Source: Caldifarciminota bacterium (GTDB lineage: Bacteria > Hydrothermota > Hydrothermia > Hydrothermales > JAJRUZ01). Taken from it: a stretch of 38,067 bases of DNA. Made by a program: the position numbers and the translations under genes. The notes under the pieces were generated by a model, which was given only the letters and a program-made list of their open reading frames with translations, did not search any database and was not told where the DNA came from. Shown in pieces: positions 1 to 6,805 of this stretch. The DNA is taken from NCBI GenBank assembly GCA_024277525.1, contig JAJRUZ010000040.1, positions 1 to 38,067 on the forward strand, in the 5' to 3' direction. Numbering within the stretch: the first letter of the stretch is position 1; every line of letters starts with the position of its first letter.

Positions 1-92
1 AAGTTATTAAATTTGGAGCCACCTCCCTTGATTATTGCGTAATTTTACCGAATTTTTCTTTTAAATTTTCTGTTGTGGAGACCCCATTTCAA

Positions 93-115
93 AAGTTATT
101 GAAAATCAATAACTT
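93..115. terminator. AT-rich perfect hairpin at the end of the transposase remnant
   Basis: A perfect 10 bp inverted repeat, AAGTTATTGA / TCAATAACTT, with a 3-nt loop. The right arm contains the stop codon of the minus-strand transposase fragment. No clear U-tract follows on either strand, so it could equally be part of the insertion sequence end. Confidence 0.35.
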
Positions 116-353
116 ACAAAATCAACTGTCAAATATGGGTTATAGATTCTGTAATAAAAAATCAAAGACAAGTAATTTATAAACATCCAGCCTTCCATAC
201 TCTTATCTGTTTTCATATAAGTTCTATCAGCCTTCAAAATGTTTTTAAAAACACCAAACATCTGCTCTATAAAAATCCTGCTTTTAAAATAATTAAAAAC
301 TTCCTCGGCAGAAATGTTCTCTATATTTGTCAAAATAGCCAAAAAGTTGAAGA
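106..353 (-). pseudogene. IS4/IS1634-type transposase, C-terminal fragment
   Basis: About 80 residues survive. They match the C-terminal end of IS1634-like DDE transposases: an 'ILTNIE' strand, then 'SAEEVFNYFKSR', then the 'IEQMF..FKN.LKADRTY' helix that carries the last catalytic Glu, then a 'GWMFINYLSL' segment. The rest of the protein is missing. The reading frame stays open to about 356, exactly where the small inverted-repeat element at 348-580 begins, so the transposase was probably cut by that element or by a rearrangement at its edge. The first in-frame start-like codon is a TTG at 342, which is unlikely to be a real start. The family is recognised from residue pattern only; the IS subgroup is uncertain. 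Confidence 0.75.
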
Positions 354-580
354 GACCCCCTTAAATCGGACAAAATTAAGATTATGGTTATAAAATAAAA
401 AGGGAGGAAAAAATGGGAAGGAAAATATAAAATAGAACTGAATAAACTCCTTTCAAAATACATCCGGTTCTATAACTCAAAAAGACCATATTTAAGCCTG
501 AACTTTAAAACCCCTTGATGAAAATATTTTATAATAAAAACACTAATTTTAAATTTGTCCAAAAATAGGAGGGTATATCA
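348..580 (+). mobile_element. Short insertion element, copy 1 (MITE-like relic of an integrase-type IS)
   Basis: A segment of about 233 bp that recurs, inverted and about 80-90% identical by eye, at 2045-2271. Its ends form an imperfect terminal inverted repeat beginning TGA, with a run of C residues and the core GGACAAA (near 369-375) mirrored by TTTGTCC (554-560). Inside, the plus strand keeps the C-terminal motif of an rve integrase transposase: 'KYIRFYNSKRPYLSLNFKTP' at about 457-516, followed by a stop. This is typical of the end of IS3/IS481-family transposases. The catalytic core is gone, so the element cannot move by itself. No convincing target-site duplication was found. Exact ends are uncertain by several bases. 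Confidence 0.7.
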
Positions 581-675
581 CAAAAAAATTTTATTGCGAC
601 TCATTAGTCTTCCTGCCCCCTTTATCAAAGGTGGAGCTCTTCACATAACTTGCGAATCTGGTTTATCAAATTTTG
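581..675. other. Short intergenic stretch between element copy 1 and fumB
   Basis: No gene is supported here. On the minus strand, just after fumB, there is an imperfect hairpin (ccaccttt / aaaggggg around 617-636) but no following U-tract. A plus-strand open frame over this stretch only runs through element copy 1 and the antisense of fumB and has no recognisable protein character. Confidence 0.3.
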
Positions 676-1230
676 TTATAATTTACCGAATTCTTTCACT
701 CCTTTTTCAAACAAGTTATTTCCGTAAGCGTCAATTGCACATATTGTAGGGAAATCTTGAACTTCAAGTTTTCTTACGGCTTCTGTTCCCAGATCTTCAT
801 AAGCAATGATTTCCACTTTTTTAATGGACCTTGAAATCAATGCGGCTGCTCCTACAACAGCCACTAAATAAACCGCTTTAAATTTTTTAAGTACTTCCAC
901 CACCTCCTTTCCCCTTCCTCCCTTCCCTATGGTGGCTTTTATGCCGAATTCAAGAATTTTCGGAGTATAAGGGTCCATCCTTATTGCGGTTGTAGGGCCG
1001 GCTGAACCTATTATTTGCCCTGGTTTTGCAGGGGAGGGTCCTACATAATATATAATTTGACCTTTTAAATCAAAAGGTAAATTTTTACCGTTTTGATAAT
1101 CTTCAATCATTCTTTTATGAGCAGCATCCCTTGCGGTATAAATAACCCCTGAAATATAAACAGGGTCCCCTGCTTTAATTGAAAGAACAATATCTTCATT
1201 GAGCGGTGTGGTTATTTTTTTGACACTCAT
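676..1230 (-). CDS. fumB: Fumarate hydratase class I, beta subunit (C-terminal domain)
   Basis: 184 residues, the usual length of the stand-alone beta subunit of two-subunit class I (4Fe-4S) fumarase or L(+)-tartrate dehydratase. It starts with the 'I.TPL..E.....AGD.V.I.G.IYTARDAAHKRM' block. The conserved 'YYVGP.PA.PG..IGSAGPTTA.RMD.Y' block follows (about residues 60-88). 'IGKGG' and the 'E.AVR.LEV.DFP.....D..GNN.F' end are also present. The beta chain helps form the fumarate/malate site; the iron-sulfur cluster is on the alpha chain. No alpha-subunit gene lies beside it: upstream there is a divergent lipoprotein-type gene, and both are boxed in by the two inverted element copies. The alpha chain must be elsewhere or lost. 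Tartrate dehydratase beta cannot be excluded from sequence alone. Confidence 0.88.
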   Translation of the reverse strand: MSVKKITTPLNEDIVLSIKAGDPVYISGVIYTARDAAHKRMIEDYQNGKNLPFDLKGQIIYYVGPSPAKPGQIIGSAGPTTAIRMDPYTPKILEFGIKATIGKGGRGKEVVEVLKKFKAVYLVAVVGAAALISRSIKKVEIIAYEDLGTEAVRKLEVQDFPTICAIDAYGNNLFEKGVKEFGKL

Positions 1231-1292
1231 GATTCTTTAAATTTATAATTTCTTTAAGGAATAGAACCTCGGTTCAAATCCGTTTACAATTA

Positions 1293-1298
1293 TATAAT
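1293..1298 (+). promoter_or_regulatory. -10 box for the LolA-like lipoprotein gene
   Basis: TATAAT ends 7 nt before an ATG at 1306 that opens a lipoprotein signal peptide. This is the leaderless layout seen at other operon starts in the window. The -35 region is not clear. Confidence 0.45.
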
Positions 1299-1305
1299 AA
1301 AAATT

Positions 1306-1990
1306 ATGATTTTTACAACCTTATTTTTTTCTTTTTACAGTTGCGGAGTTTAATCTTGATGAGTTTATTATTAAAGTGAAGCAAAAATGGGAATCAATCG
1401 AAACATATGAATGTGAATATAAAACTTTTCAGAAAAAGGATAATAAAAAAGACACGAGAACATATTATGTTTATTTTAAAAAGCCTTTATGGGTCAGATT
1501 AAAAGTCTTGAAAGGTAGAAATAAAGGAAGTGAAGTAATGGACAATCCTGAGAAAAATATTGTAAGGGGAAGGAGGGGAGGAATTTTGAGGGGTATTGTC
1601 TTAACTTTAAAACCGGATGATAAAAAAGTTGTTTCAATCAGGGGATTTAAAGTCTATGATGCAGGAATAAGCGGAATTTATATAAGATTTTTAAAATATT
1701 TCGAAGAAGGTTTTGAGATGGAGTATCTCGGAAGGTTTGAAGAAAAGGGGCATAAAGGTTTGAAAATAAGAATAAAGATAGAAAAACCCGGGAAATATTG
1801 GGGATTGTGTGAAGAGATAATATGGTTTACGGATGATTATATTCCTTATAAGACAGAAGGTTTTGATGAGAAAGGAAAAAAGGTATTGGAGGCTACTTTT
1901 TATAAAGTTTATTTAAACACAAAAATCCCGGAAAATTTATGGAGACTTCAGGATTGTTATAATTTTCCTGCAAAAATGAGACGGTTGTGA
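1306..1990 (+). pseudogene. LolA/DUF1571-like lipoprotein with an out-of-frame signal peptide
   Basis: The long frame opens at a GTG (1376) and gives 204 residues. It has the pattern of LolA-fold DUF1571 proteins: 'Y.CEYKTFQKK', 'YYVYFKKPLWVRLKVL.G...G.E', 'GRRGGILRG....L.PDD', and a C-terminal 'EEIIWFTDDYIPYKTEGFD'. That start lacks any export signal. Upstream, in the frame one base off, an ATG at 1306 begins a short hydrophobic peptide ending 'LFFSFYSCG', which looks like a lipoprotein signal peptide with its Cys; it stops at a TAA (1351-1353). A one-base change in the T-run or the TTGCGG at about 1322-1346 would join it to the long frame as Cys-Glu-Phe-Asn-Leu-Asp. So this is a lipoprotein gene broken by a frameshift, or a sequencing slip. 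The family probably binds lipids or lipoproteins in the periplasm. The gene sits between the two inverted element copies. Confidence 0.6.
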
Positions 1991-2044
1991 AATATGAATT
2001 TATAAAAAGTTGTGAGATTTATAGCGTGTTTGGAGGAGTATTTT

Positions 2045-2271
2045 TGATATGCCCCCTATTTTTGGACAAATTTAAGATTAGAGTTTTTATTACAGAATAT
2101 TTCATTAGGCGTTTTAAAGTTGAGGCTTGAGTGTGGTCTTTTTGAGTTATAGAACAGGGTATTTTGAGAAGAGTTTATTCAGTTCTATTTTATATTTCCT
2201 TCCCATTTTTTCCTTCCTTTTTATTTCATAACTATAATCTTAACTTTGTCCAACTTTTGGGGGTCCCTTCA
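2045..2271 (-). mobile_element. Short insertion element, copy 2, inverted relative to copy 1
   Basis: The reverse complement of this segment matches 348-580 nearly throughout. It includes the CCCCC end blocks, the GGACAAA core and the internal remnant of an integrase-type transposase C terminus ('YNSKRPHSSLNFKTP-like', broken in frame). The two copies differ by small indels, so neither is a recent exact duplicate. Together they form a roughly 1.46 kb spaced inverted repeat around fumB and the LolA-like gene. Confidence 0.7.
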
Positions 2272-2283
2272 TCATTTCAATAG

Positions 2284-2568
2284 AGTAGAGGGATATATTT
2301 ATGCAATAAATTATTTATTGTATCTGTCACATTTTGGAGTATATTTCTATCTCATAAACAAGAATACAACAAATTTGCATTAGGTAAGAATGAAGGATTA
2401 AAATATTTAGGTCATGAATATAAAAGCATATTTGAGGATATACTTATCCCAGAATTTCGATTTTTTGTAATGGCATCCTCCAATGAGATTAAATTTATAT
2501 TTGAAATTTCCTTAATAATTAAATTAATTTTTAACCATGAAACACTGGACAGAGGAACTCTTTATTAA
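2284..2568 (+). other. Unassigned open stretch, possible gene remnant
   Basis: Between element copy 2 and the broken methyltransferase there is one open frame of about 94 codons without an ATG near its beginning. It follows a TAG and has a coding-like composition ('GLKYLGHEYKSIFEDI', 'EFRFFVMASSNEIKFIFEI'). It runs past the methyltransferase start in another frame. I do not recognise a family. It may be the decayed 3' part of a gene cut by the element. No RNA gene or promoter is convincing here. Confidence 0.25.
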
Positions 2569-2806
2569 AAAAGGTAAATTATGGCTTGAGGTTATGAATC
2601 ATTTATGGGGAACAGGTAAAAGAGACGCAAATAATATTGTCAAAATGCTCAAAGAACACGGAATTAAAAAAGGAAAAATTCTGAAAATAGGATGCGGTAA
2701 TGGAAGGATATGTATTCCTCTTGCTAAAAAGGGTTTTGATGTTACAGGAATTGACATAAGTCCTTTATATATTGAGGATGCAGCAAAAAAAATCAAAGAA
2801 ACATAG
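2537..2806 (+). CDS. Class I SAM-dependent methyltransferase, N-terminal part (frameshifted)
   Basis: 89 residues holding the first half of a Rossmann methyltransferase. Motif I is 'ILKIGCGNGR' (about residues 49-58; the usual acidic residue before GxGxG is Lys here). Motif II follows, 'FDVTGIDIS', whose acidic residue binds the ribose of SAM. The frame stops at a TAG (2804-2806) just after a run of eight A at 2785-2792. The rest of the protein continues in the frame one base shorter. Alone this piece would lack motifs III-VI and the substrate site. Substrate is unknown. Confidence 0.75.
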   Translation: MKHWTEELFIKKGKLWLEVMNHLWGTGKRDANNIVKMLKEHGIKKGKILKIGCGNGRICIPLAKKGFDVTGIDISPLYIEDAAKKIKET

Positions 2807-3341
2807 GGTAAGGGTGAGGTTCATAATAGGTGATATGAGAAAGTTGTTCAAAATTTTTAAAAAAGAGAAGTTTGATGTTGTTTTAAATGTGTGGACTGCC
2901 ATAGGTTATTACGATAAAAAAACGGATGAGAGAATTTTTAAAGATGTTTATAAAATCTTAAAAAATAAAGGACTTTTTCTCATTTTAAATTGTGCCTCAA
3001 AGGAGATGTTTTTATACAATTTCTGTTTCTCCCATTTTAAAGAAACCCCCAAATATATTATTCTGAATGAATCGGATTTTGATTTTTTAAGGTCAATTTT
3101 TAGGGAAAAATGGATTTTTTATGAAAAGGAAGGCAAGGACTTAAAATATATTGACGAACACGAAATCAAAATGAGGATTTATTCCCATCAGGAAATAATA
3201 GAAATGGTGGAAAAGGTTGGATTTAAATTTTTAAAAGCATACAGAGGCATAAATTTTTTGGAACCGGCAAATAAATTCAGCCCCATTAATTTTGTTTTTG
3301 CTAAAAATATTCAAAAGAGGGGATTAATGAGAAAAATATGA
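2772..3341 (+). CDS. Class I SAM-dependent methyltransferase, C-terminal part (frameshifted)
   Basis: The continuation of the methyltransferase whose N-terminal half ends at 2806. The true junction is near the A8 run, so the first dozen residues printed from 2772 belong to the wrong frame. From about 2795 it reads 'VRVRFIIGDMRKL' (motif III region), 'FDVVLNVWTAIGYY' (motif IV, like MTases with an NVWxSxGYF motif), and 'ILKNKGLFLILN' (motif V-VI), then a beta-rich C-terminal segment. Joined, the two parts give about 265 residues, a normal length. Deleting one A from the run restores one frame, so polymerase slippage could in principle rescue it; a homopolymer error is the simpler explanation. 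Confidence 0.7.
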   Translation: MRMQQKKSKKHRVRVRFIIGDMRKLFKIFKKEKFDVVLNVWTAIGYYDKKTDERIFKDVYKILKNKGLFLILNCASKEMFLYNFCFSHFKETPKYIILNESDFDFLRSIFREKWIFYEKEGKDLKYIDEHEIKMRIYSHQEIIEMVEKVGFKFLKAYRGINFLEPANKFSPINFVFAKNIQKRGLMRKI

Positions 3342-3457
3342 GAATCCTTGACCTGTCGTGTAAATAGACAAAATATCAAATTCTCCTCCATCAATGAAAA
3401 AATAAAATTTAGAGCCGTATTTTTACGATGAATAATAAATCAGTTTCAAAATAGTCA
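3342..3457. other. Short convergent intergenic region, nothing recognised
   Basis: The space between the ends of the methyltransferase and folC. I see no clear terminator hairpin with a U-tract and no RNA gene. Confidence 0.3.
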
Positions 3458-4720
3458 CTACCTAAATTTTTTTGCTATTTCCACAAGATAGAATGAACCT
3501 GTAAGTAATATGAAACTGTGTGAATGAGTATTATCAAAGGCAAACTTAATACCCTCTTCTGCATCATAAAATTTGTAAACTTTCTTAAAACTTATTTTTT
3601 TGGAAAAGTTATATAATATACCCGGATCTATCCTCCTTTTCACCCTGGATTGAGTCAATATTAAAATTTCAGGCTCAAATTCCTTCAAAATCATGAGCAT
3701 TTTTTCAAATCTCTTATCCCTATTCGTTCCGAAAATTATTATATCAGGATTTTTTTTAAAAATTTTCCTTACATTCCTTACAACCGCCCTTATTGAAAGA
3801 GGATTATGTGCTCCATCAACAATAAAAAGGGGCTCTTTTTTGATAACCTCAAGACGCCCCTCTATTTTTAAAGGATTGAATTTACTGACCTCAACACCGT
3901 TCAATTTAAGATAAATCCAGGCAAGAGCAGAATTTATCGCCTGAAAATCACCTATCTGCGGTGTTTCTACGTAATTCCATTTGTTTTCAAAATAAATTTT
4001 AAAATATGTTCCGTTTTGACTTGTCTCCAAAATCTTAAGAGGTATGTTTTTACATAACAGATACATATCCGCTCCTACACTTTTTGCCCTTTCAATTAAA
4101 ACATCCATCACCTCTCTGGGCTGGGGTGCAATTATTGCATTTTTACCTTTTATAACAAAACTTTTTTCCCATGCAATCTCTGATAAAGAATTTCCTAAGA
4201 TATGCTCGTGATCATAACTTATCGGTGTTATTATTGAAAAATCGGATGGACAGGAATTAACAGCATCCAATCTGCCTCCCAGACCTATTTCAAGCACATT
4301 AAAATTTGTTCTCTTATCCCTGAAATATAAAAAACCCATAATTGTTAAACTCTCAAAATAAGTTAAACTCATCCCTTTTTCAATTTTTTCTTTTATTTTT
4401 AAAACATATTTTATAAATTCACTTTCCTCTATATTTTTATTGTCTATCCTTATTCTCTCCCTTACATTTATAATATGCGGAGAGGTAAAAAGACCTACAT
4501 TTTTAAATCCTTTTGATAAAAAGCCGGAAACTATATGATGGGCTGTACTGCCTTTACCCTTTGTTCCCGCGATCAAAACAGGATTTTTAAGTTCCAGATG
4601 AGGACTTCCGAATTCCTTCAAATTATCCAAAAATCTCTCAAAATCAAACTGCTTTTTCGGAGATTTTTTTTCATAATTTATAAGAGACTCAAGGTATTGA
4701 TTTGCCTGTTTAAAATTCAT
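3458..4720 (-). CDS. folC: Bifunctional folylpolyglutamate synthase / dihydrofolate synthase
   Basis: 420 residues, normal for FolC of the Mur ligase superfamily. It adds glutamate to dihydropteroate and/or to reduced folates, using ATP. The P-loop 'GTKGKGST' is at residues 52-59. It is followed by 'GLFTSPHI...RERI.I' (the FolC omega loop), 'T.FE..T..GF.YF', 'NVLEIGLGGRLDAVN' with the metal-binding Glu, 'YDHEHILGNSLSEIAWEK' with the lysine that is usually carbamylated, and 'FIVDGAHNP' in the C-terminal domain. Its ATG overlaps the uppP stop by 4 nt, so it is translated from the hslV-cheW-uppP-folC message. Which of the two activities dominates cannot be read from sequence. Confidence 0.93.
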   Translation of the reverse strand: MNFKQANQYLESLINYEKKSPKKQFDFERFLDNLKEFGSPHLELKNPVLIAGTKGKGSTAHHIVSGFLSKGFKNVGLFTSPHIINVRERIRIDNKNIEESEFIKYVLKIKEKIEKGMSLTYFESLTIMGFLYFRDKRTNFNVLEIGLGGRLDAVNSCPSDFSIITPISYDHEHILGNSLSEIAWEKSFVIKGKNAIIAPQPREVMDVLIERAKSVGADMYLLCKNIPLKILETSQNGTYFKIYFENKWNYVETPQIGDFQAINSALAWIYLKLNGVEVSKFNPLKIEGRLEVIKKEPLFIVDGAHNPLSIRAVVRNVRKIFKKNPDIIIFGTNRDKRFEKMLMILKEFEPEILILTQSRVKRRIDPGILYNFSKKISFKKVYKFYDAEEGIKFAFDNTHSHSFILLTGSFYLVEIAKKFR

Positions 4721-5436
4721 CTGAATAAGAAAAACGAAATTAAAGATAAAATCATTGTATATATTCCGAAAAACGGAAAGAATTTTCTTTTTATTGAACC
4801 TTCAAGGATAAAAAGGGCTATTATGCCGAAAATCAAAGCAGATAGAAAACTGAGCGAAAGGGAAACAGGAGATAAAAAGTTAAAATCTTTAAATGATAAA
4901 ATTCCGGCCCCTATAACAAGCGGTAGATACATGTAAAAGGAAAATTCAAAGGCTTCTCTTGATTTAACTCCGAGCAAAAGTGCGGTTGTAATTGTAGTTC
5001 CTGACCTTGAGATGCCCGGCAAAAGGGAAAAAATTTGCATTATCCCGATAATCAATGCTTTTTTATTATCAATATTTTCTCCTTCTTTCTTTACCCTTGA
5101 AGATAAGAGATAAAATCCGTTAAGCATGAAGAAAATGAAAAGATAGTCCGGTTTTTCAAAAAAGTTTTCAATTAAATCTTTAAAAAACAATCCCACAATT
5201 CCCGCAGGCAATATTCCCAGAATGATCTTTGTCAAGTTTTTTTTATAATAATCAAAAATTTTTTTTCTGAAATAAAAAACTATTGAAAAAAAAGTAGCAA
5301 TATGAACAGCTATTTCAAGCCCGATTCCTTTTATGTTGAATTTTAGTAATTCTTGAAAAAATAAAAGATGACCCGAAGAGGATATCGGCAAAAATTCCGT
5401 CAGACCCTGTAAAATACCGAGTAAAATCTCTTTCAA
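4717..5436 (-). CDS. uppP: Undecaprenyl-diphosphatase
   Basis: 239 residues, a little shorter than the E. coli enzyme (273). This integral membrane phosphatase recycles the C55 lipid carrier for peptidoglycan and surface glycans. Both signature motifs are present: the N-terminal 'GLTEFLPISSSGHL' with Glu14, Ser residues and His23, and 'LLPGISRSGTT' with the catalytic Ser and Arg. About seven hydrophobic segments cover the rest. Translation starts at a TTG two bases after the CheW stop codon, preceded by a GGAG-type ribosome site inside the end of the CheW gene. It belongs to the bacA/UppP family, so it also tends to confer bacitracin tolerance. Confidence 0.94.
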   Translation of the reverse strand: MKEILLGILQGLTEFLPISSSGHLLFFQELLKFNIKGIGLEIAVHIATFFSIVFYFRKKIFDYYKKNLTKIILGILPAGIVGLFFKDLIENFFEKPDYLFIFFMLNGFYLLSSRVKKEGENIDNKKALIIGIMQIFSLLPGISRSGTTITTALLLGVKSREAFEFSFYMYLPLVIGAGILSFKDFNFLSPVSLSLSFLSALIFGIIALFILEGSIKRKFFPFFGIYTMILSLISFFLFR

Positions 5437-5438
5437 TT

Positions 5439-6101
5439 TTACTCCTTCTTTTCTATAAGTCTTATTACATCTATAAGCGGTGCAAGTTCTTCATTTATGA
5501 GTAAGATTTTTTTGAAAATATTCCTATCCAAATCATAGGGAACGTCCAACAATTTAACATCTTTTTTTCTGTAAATACCTTTAATTTCTCCTGCTCTTAA
5601 AAAAACATTTTCCTTTCCCTTTTCAATAAATATGTAAGAATAGGGCTTTTCCTCTTCTTTTATTTTCAATAATTTACCCAGAGAAATTACAGGAATCATC
5701 TTGTTCCTGAAATTTGCCATTCCGATTGCATACTCCGGAAGCCCATGTGCTTCAACTATTTCCACACTTGTTACAACTTCATTTGCCTGGGCGGTTAAGA
5801 TTGAATAATATTCGCTCCCGACCTTAAATACCAAAAATTCCTCCTCTTTTTCTTCTTCCTCAAGTTCGGCAACGGCTTCGGGTAAGATTTCGGTGGTTGT
5901 CACCTCTTCTGGTTCAATAATTTCTTTTTCTTCTGTCTCAATTTTTTCCTCTTTTTTTAATATTTTTCCCTCCTTTTCTCTTTTTTTTCTTTTAACTTTT
6001 CTTTTTTTGACTTTCTTTTCTTTTCTTTCTTCCCTTTTTTCCTCTTTTTTTTCACCTTTAATCATTTCCAGATATTTCTGGTAACTCAGTTCTTCTTTCA
6101 T
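5439..6101 (-). CDS. CheW-like domain protein with a highly charged N-terminal arm
   Basis: 220 residues in two parts. Residues 13 to about 55 are almost all Lys, Arg and Glu, followed by an acidic linker to about 85. Residues about 88-220 form a CheW-like beta-barrel domain: 'EEFLVFKVGSEYYSI', 'EVVTS.EIVEAHGLPEYAIGMANFRNKMIPVISL', then 'YSYIFIE.GKENVFLRAGEIKGIYR'. CheW domains couple receptors to CheA-type kinases. No CheA, receptor or other chemotaxis gene is in the window, and the gene sits between hslV and uppP. Its ATG overlaps the hslV stop by 4 nt. The charged arm may bind membrane, nucleic acid or another scaffold; that is guesswork. The role may differ from classical chemotaxis. Confidence 0.8.
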   Translation of the reverse strand: MKEELSYQKYLEMIKGEKKEEKREERKEKKVKKRKVKRKKREKEGKILKKEEKIETEEKEIIEPEEVTTTEILPEAVAELEEEEKEEEFLVFKVGSEYYSILTAQANEVVTSVEIVEAHGLPEYAIGMANFRNKMIPVISLGKLLKIKEEEKPYSYIFIEKGKENVFLRAGEIKGIYRKKDVKLLDVPYDLDRNIFKKILLINEELAPLIDVIRLIEKKE

Positions 6102-6625
6102 AGTTCCAGAATTAAAAATTGGTTATTTGTGTAAATGCAAATTTCGGAAGCAATTTTGAGGGACTCTTCAACGATTTTCCTCGCATCAAGATTTGTATGT
6201 CTTAAAAGTGCAAGTGCTGCGGATCTCGCATAAGGAGCACCTGAGCCGATTGCAACAATGCCGAATTCCGGTTCAACAACCTCTCCATTCCCGGAAATTA
6301 TAAGAGCTTTTTCTTTATTTAAGACCGCAAGAAGTGCCTCAAGCCTTCTCAAAAACTTATCTGTTCTCCATTTTCTTGCAAGTTCAACCGATGCCCTCAT
6401 AATGTCTCCTTTATATTCTTTTAAATTTTTCTCAAGATTTTCAAACAGAGTATAGGCATCCGCGACAGCGCCTGCAAACCCCACAAGAACCTTTCCGTTA
6501 TAAATCTTCATAACCTTTCTTGCCTTATGTTTTAAAATGGTTTCACCGAGAGTTACCTGCCCATCTGCTCCTATAACCGCATTTCCATCCTTCACAATAC
6601 CGAGAACAGTTGTAGAAGAAAACAT
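6098..6625 (-). CDS. hslV: ATP-dependent protease proteolytic subunit HslV
   Basis: 175 residues from the ATG at 6625. I chose this start because it places the catalytic Thr-Thr pair ('MFSSTTVLGIVKDG') at the N terminus; the longer open frame upstream is AT-rich filler. HslV is the threonine protease core of the HslUV machine. Family features: 'AVIGADGQVTLG.T..K..ARKV', 'VLVGFAGAVADA.TLFE', 'WR.D..LR.LEA', 'VEPE.GI.AIGSGAPYA..AA.AL'. Four residues would have to be removed to expose Thr5, against one in E. coli. It leads the hslV-cheW-uppP-folC unit. The AAA+ partner hslU, normally adjacent, is absent from the window. The -10 box lies 6 nt before the ATG. Confidence 0.93.
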   Translation of the reverse strand: MFSSTTVLGIVKDGNAVIGADGQVTLGETILKHKARKVMKIYNGKVLVGFAGAVADAYTLFENLEKNLKEYKGDIMRASVELARKWRTDKFLRRLEALLAVLNKEKALIISGNGEVVEPEFGIVAIGSGAPYARSAALALLRHTNLDARKIVEESLKIASEICIYTNNQFLILEL

Positions 6626-6631
6626 CTTAAA

Positions 6632-6637
6632 ATTATA
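6632..6637 (-). promoter_or_regulatory. -10 box of the hslV operon (probably leaderless)
   Basis: On the minus strand TATAAT is followed by 6 nt and then the hslV ATG, so transcription would begin at or next to the start codon. There is no Shine-Dalgarno site. A T-rich -35 region (TTTATT-like) lies 17 nt further up and is weak. Confidence 0.55.
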
Positions 6638-6654
6638 ATACAGAAATAGATGAA

Positions 6655-6700
6655 AATAAAAAAATTTAAAAAAACAGACATTCAATATGTCTATTGAATA
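6655..6700 (-). terminator. Terminator-like hairpin after rsmB
   Basis: An 8 bp perfect inverted repeat ATTCAATA / TATTGAAT with a 4-nt loop (6680-6699). On the minus strand it is followed by a run of eight T, five bases on. It lies between the rsmB end and the hslV promoter, so it could end the lipB-rsmB transcript. The stem is AT-only, so an operator for hslV is an alternative. Confidence 0.4.
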
Positions 6701-6805
6701 AAAAGTAAGTATTTTTTCATTCTTGGAAAACTTCTTTGTTGAAGGATTCGAAAATAAAAACCGATCCAAAAAGATCTCAAAGAACTACATAATATTTTAT
6801 TAAAT

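Noticed and set aside
1270-1284. GGTTCAAATCC, which matches a tRNA T-arm
   Set aside because: Only three pairs form around the loop and no acceptor, D or anticodon arms fit nearby; the upstream sequence is the fumB start region.
4535-4936. 133-codon plus-strand ORF
   Set aside because: It is antisense to folC and uppP, both firmly identified, and has no family likeness.
6626-6769. 48-residue N-terminal extension of HslV
   Set aside because: It is AT-rich, would bury the catalytic Thr and contains the likely -10 box; the internal ATG at 6625 fits the family.
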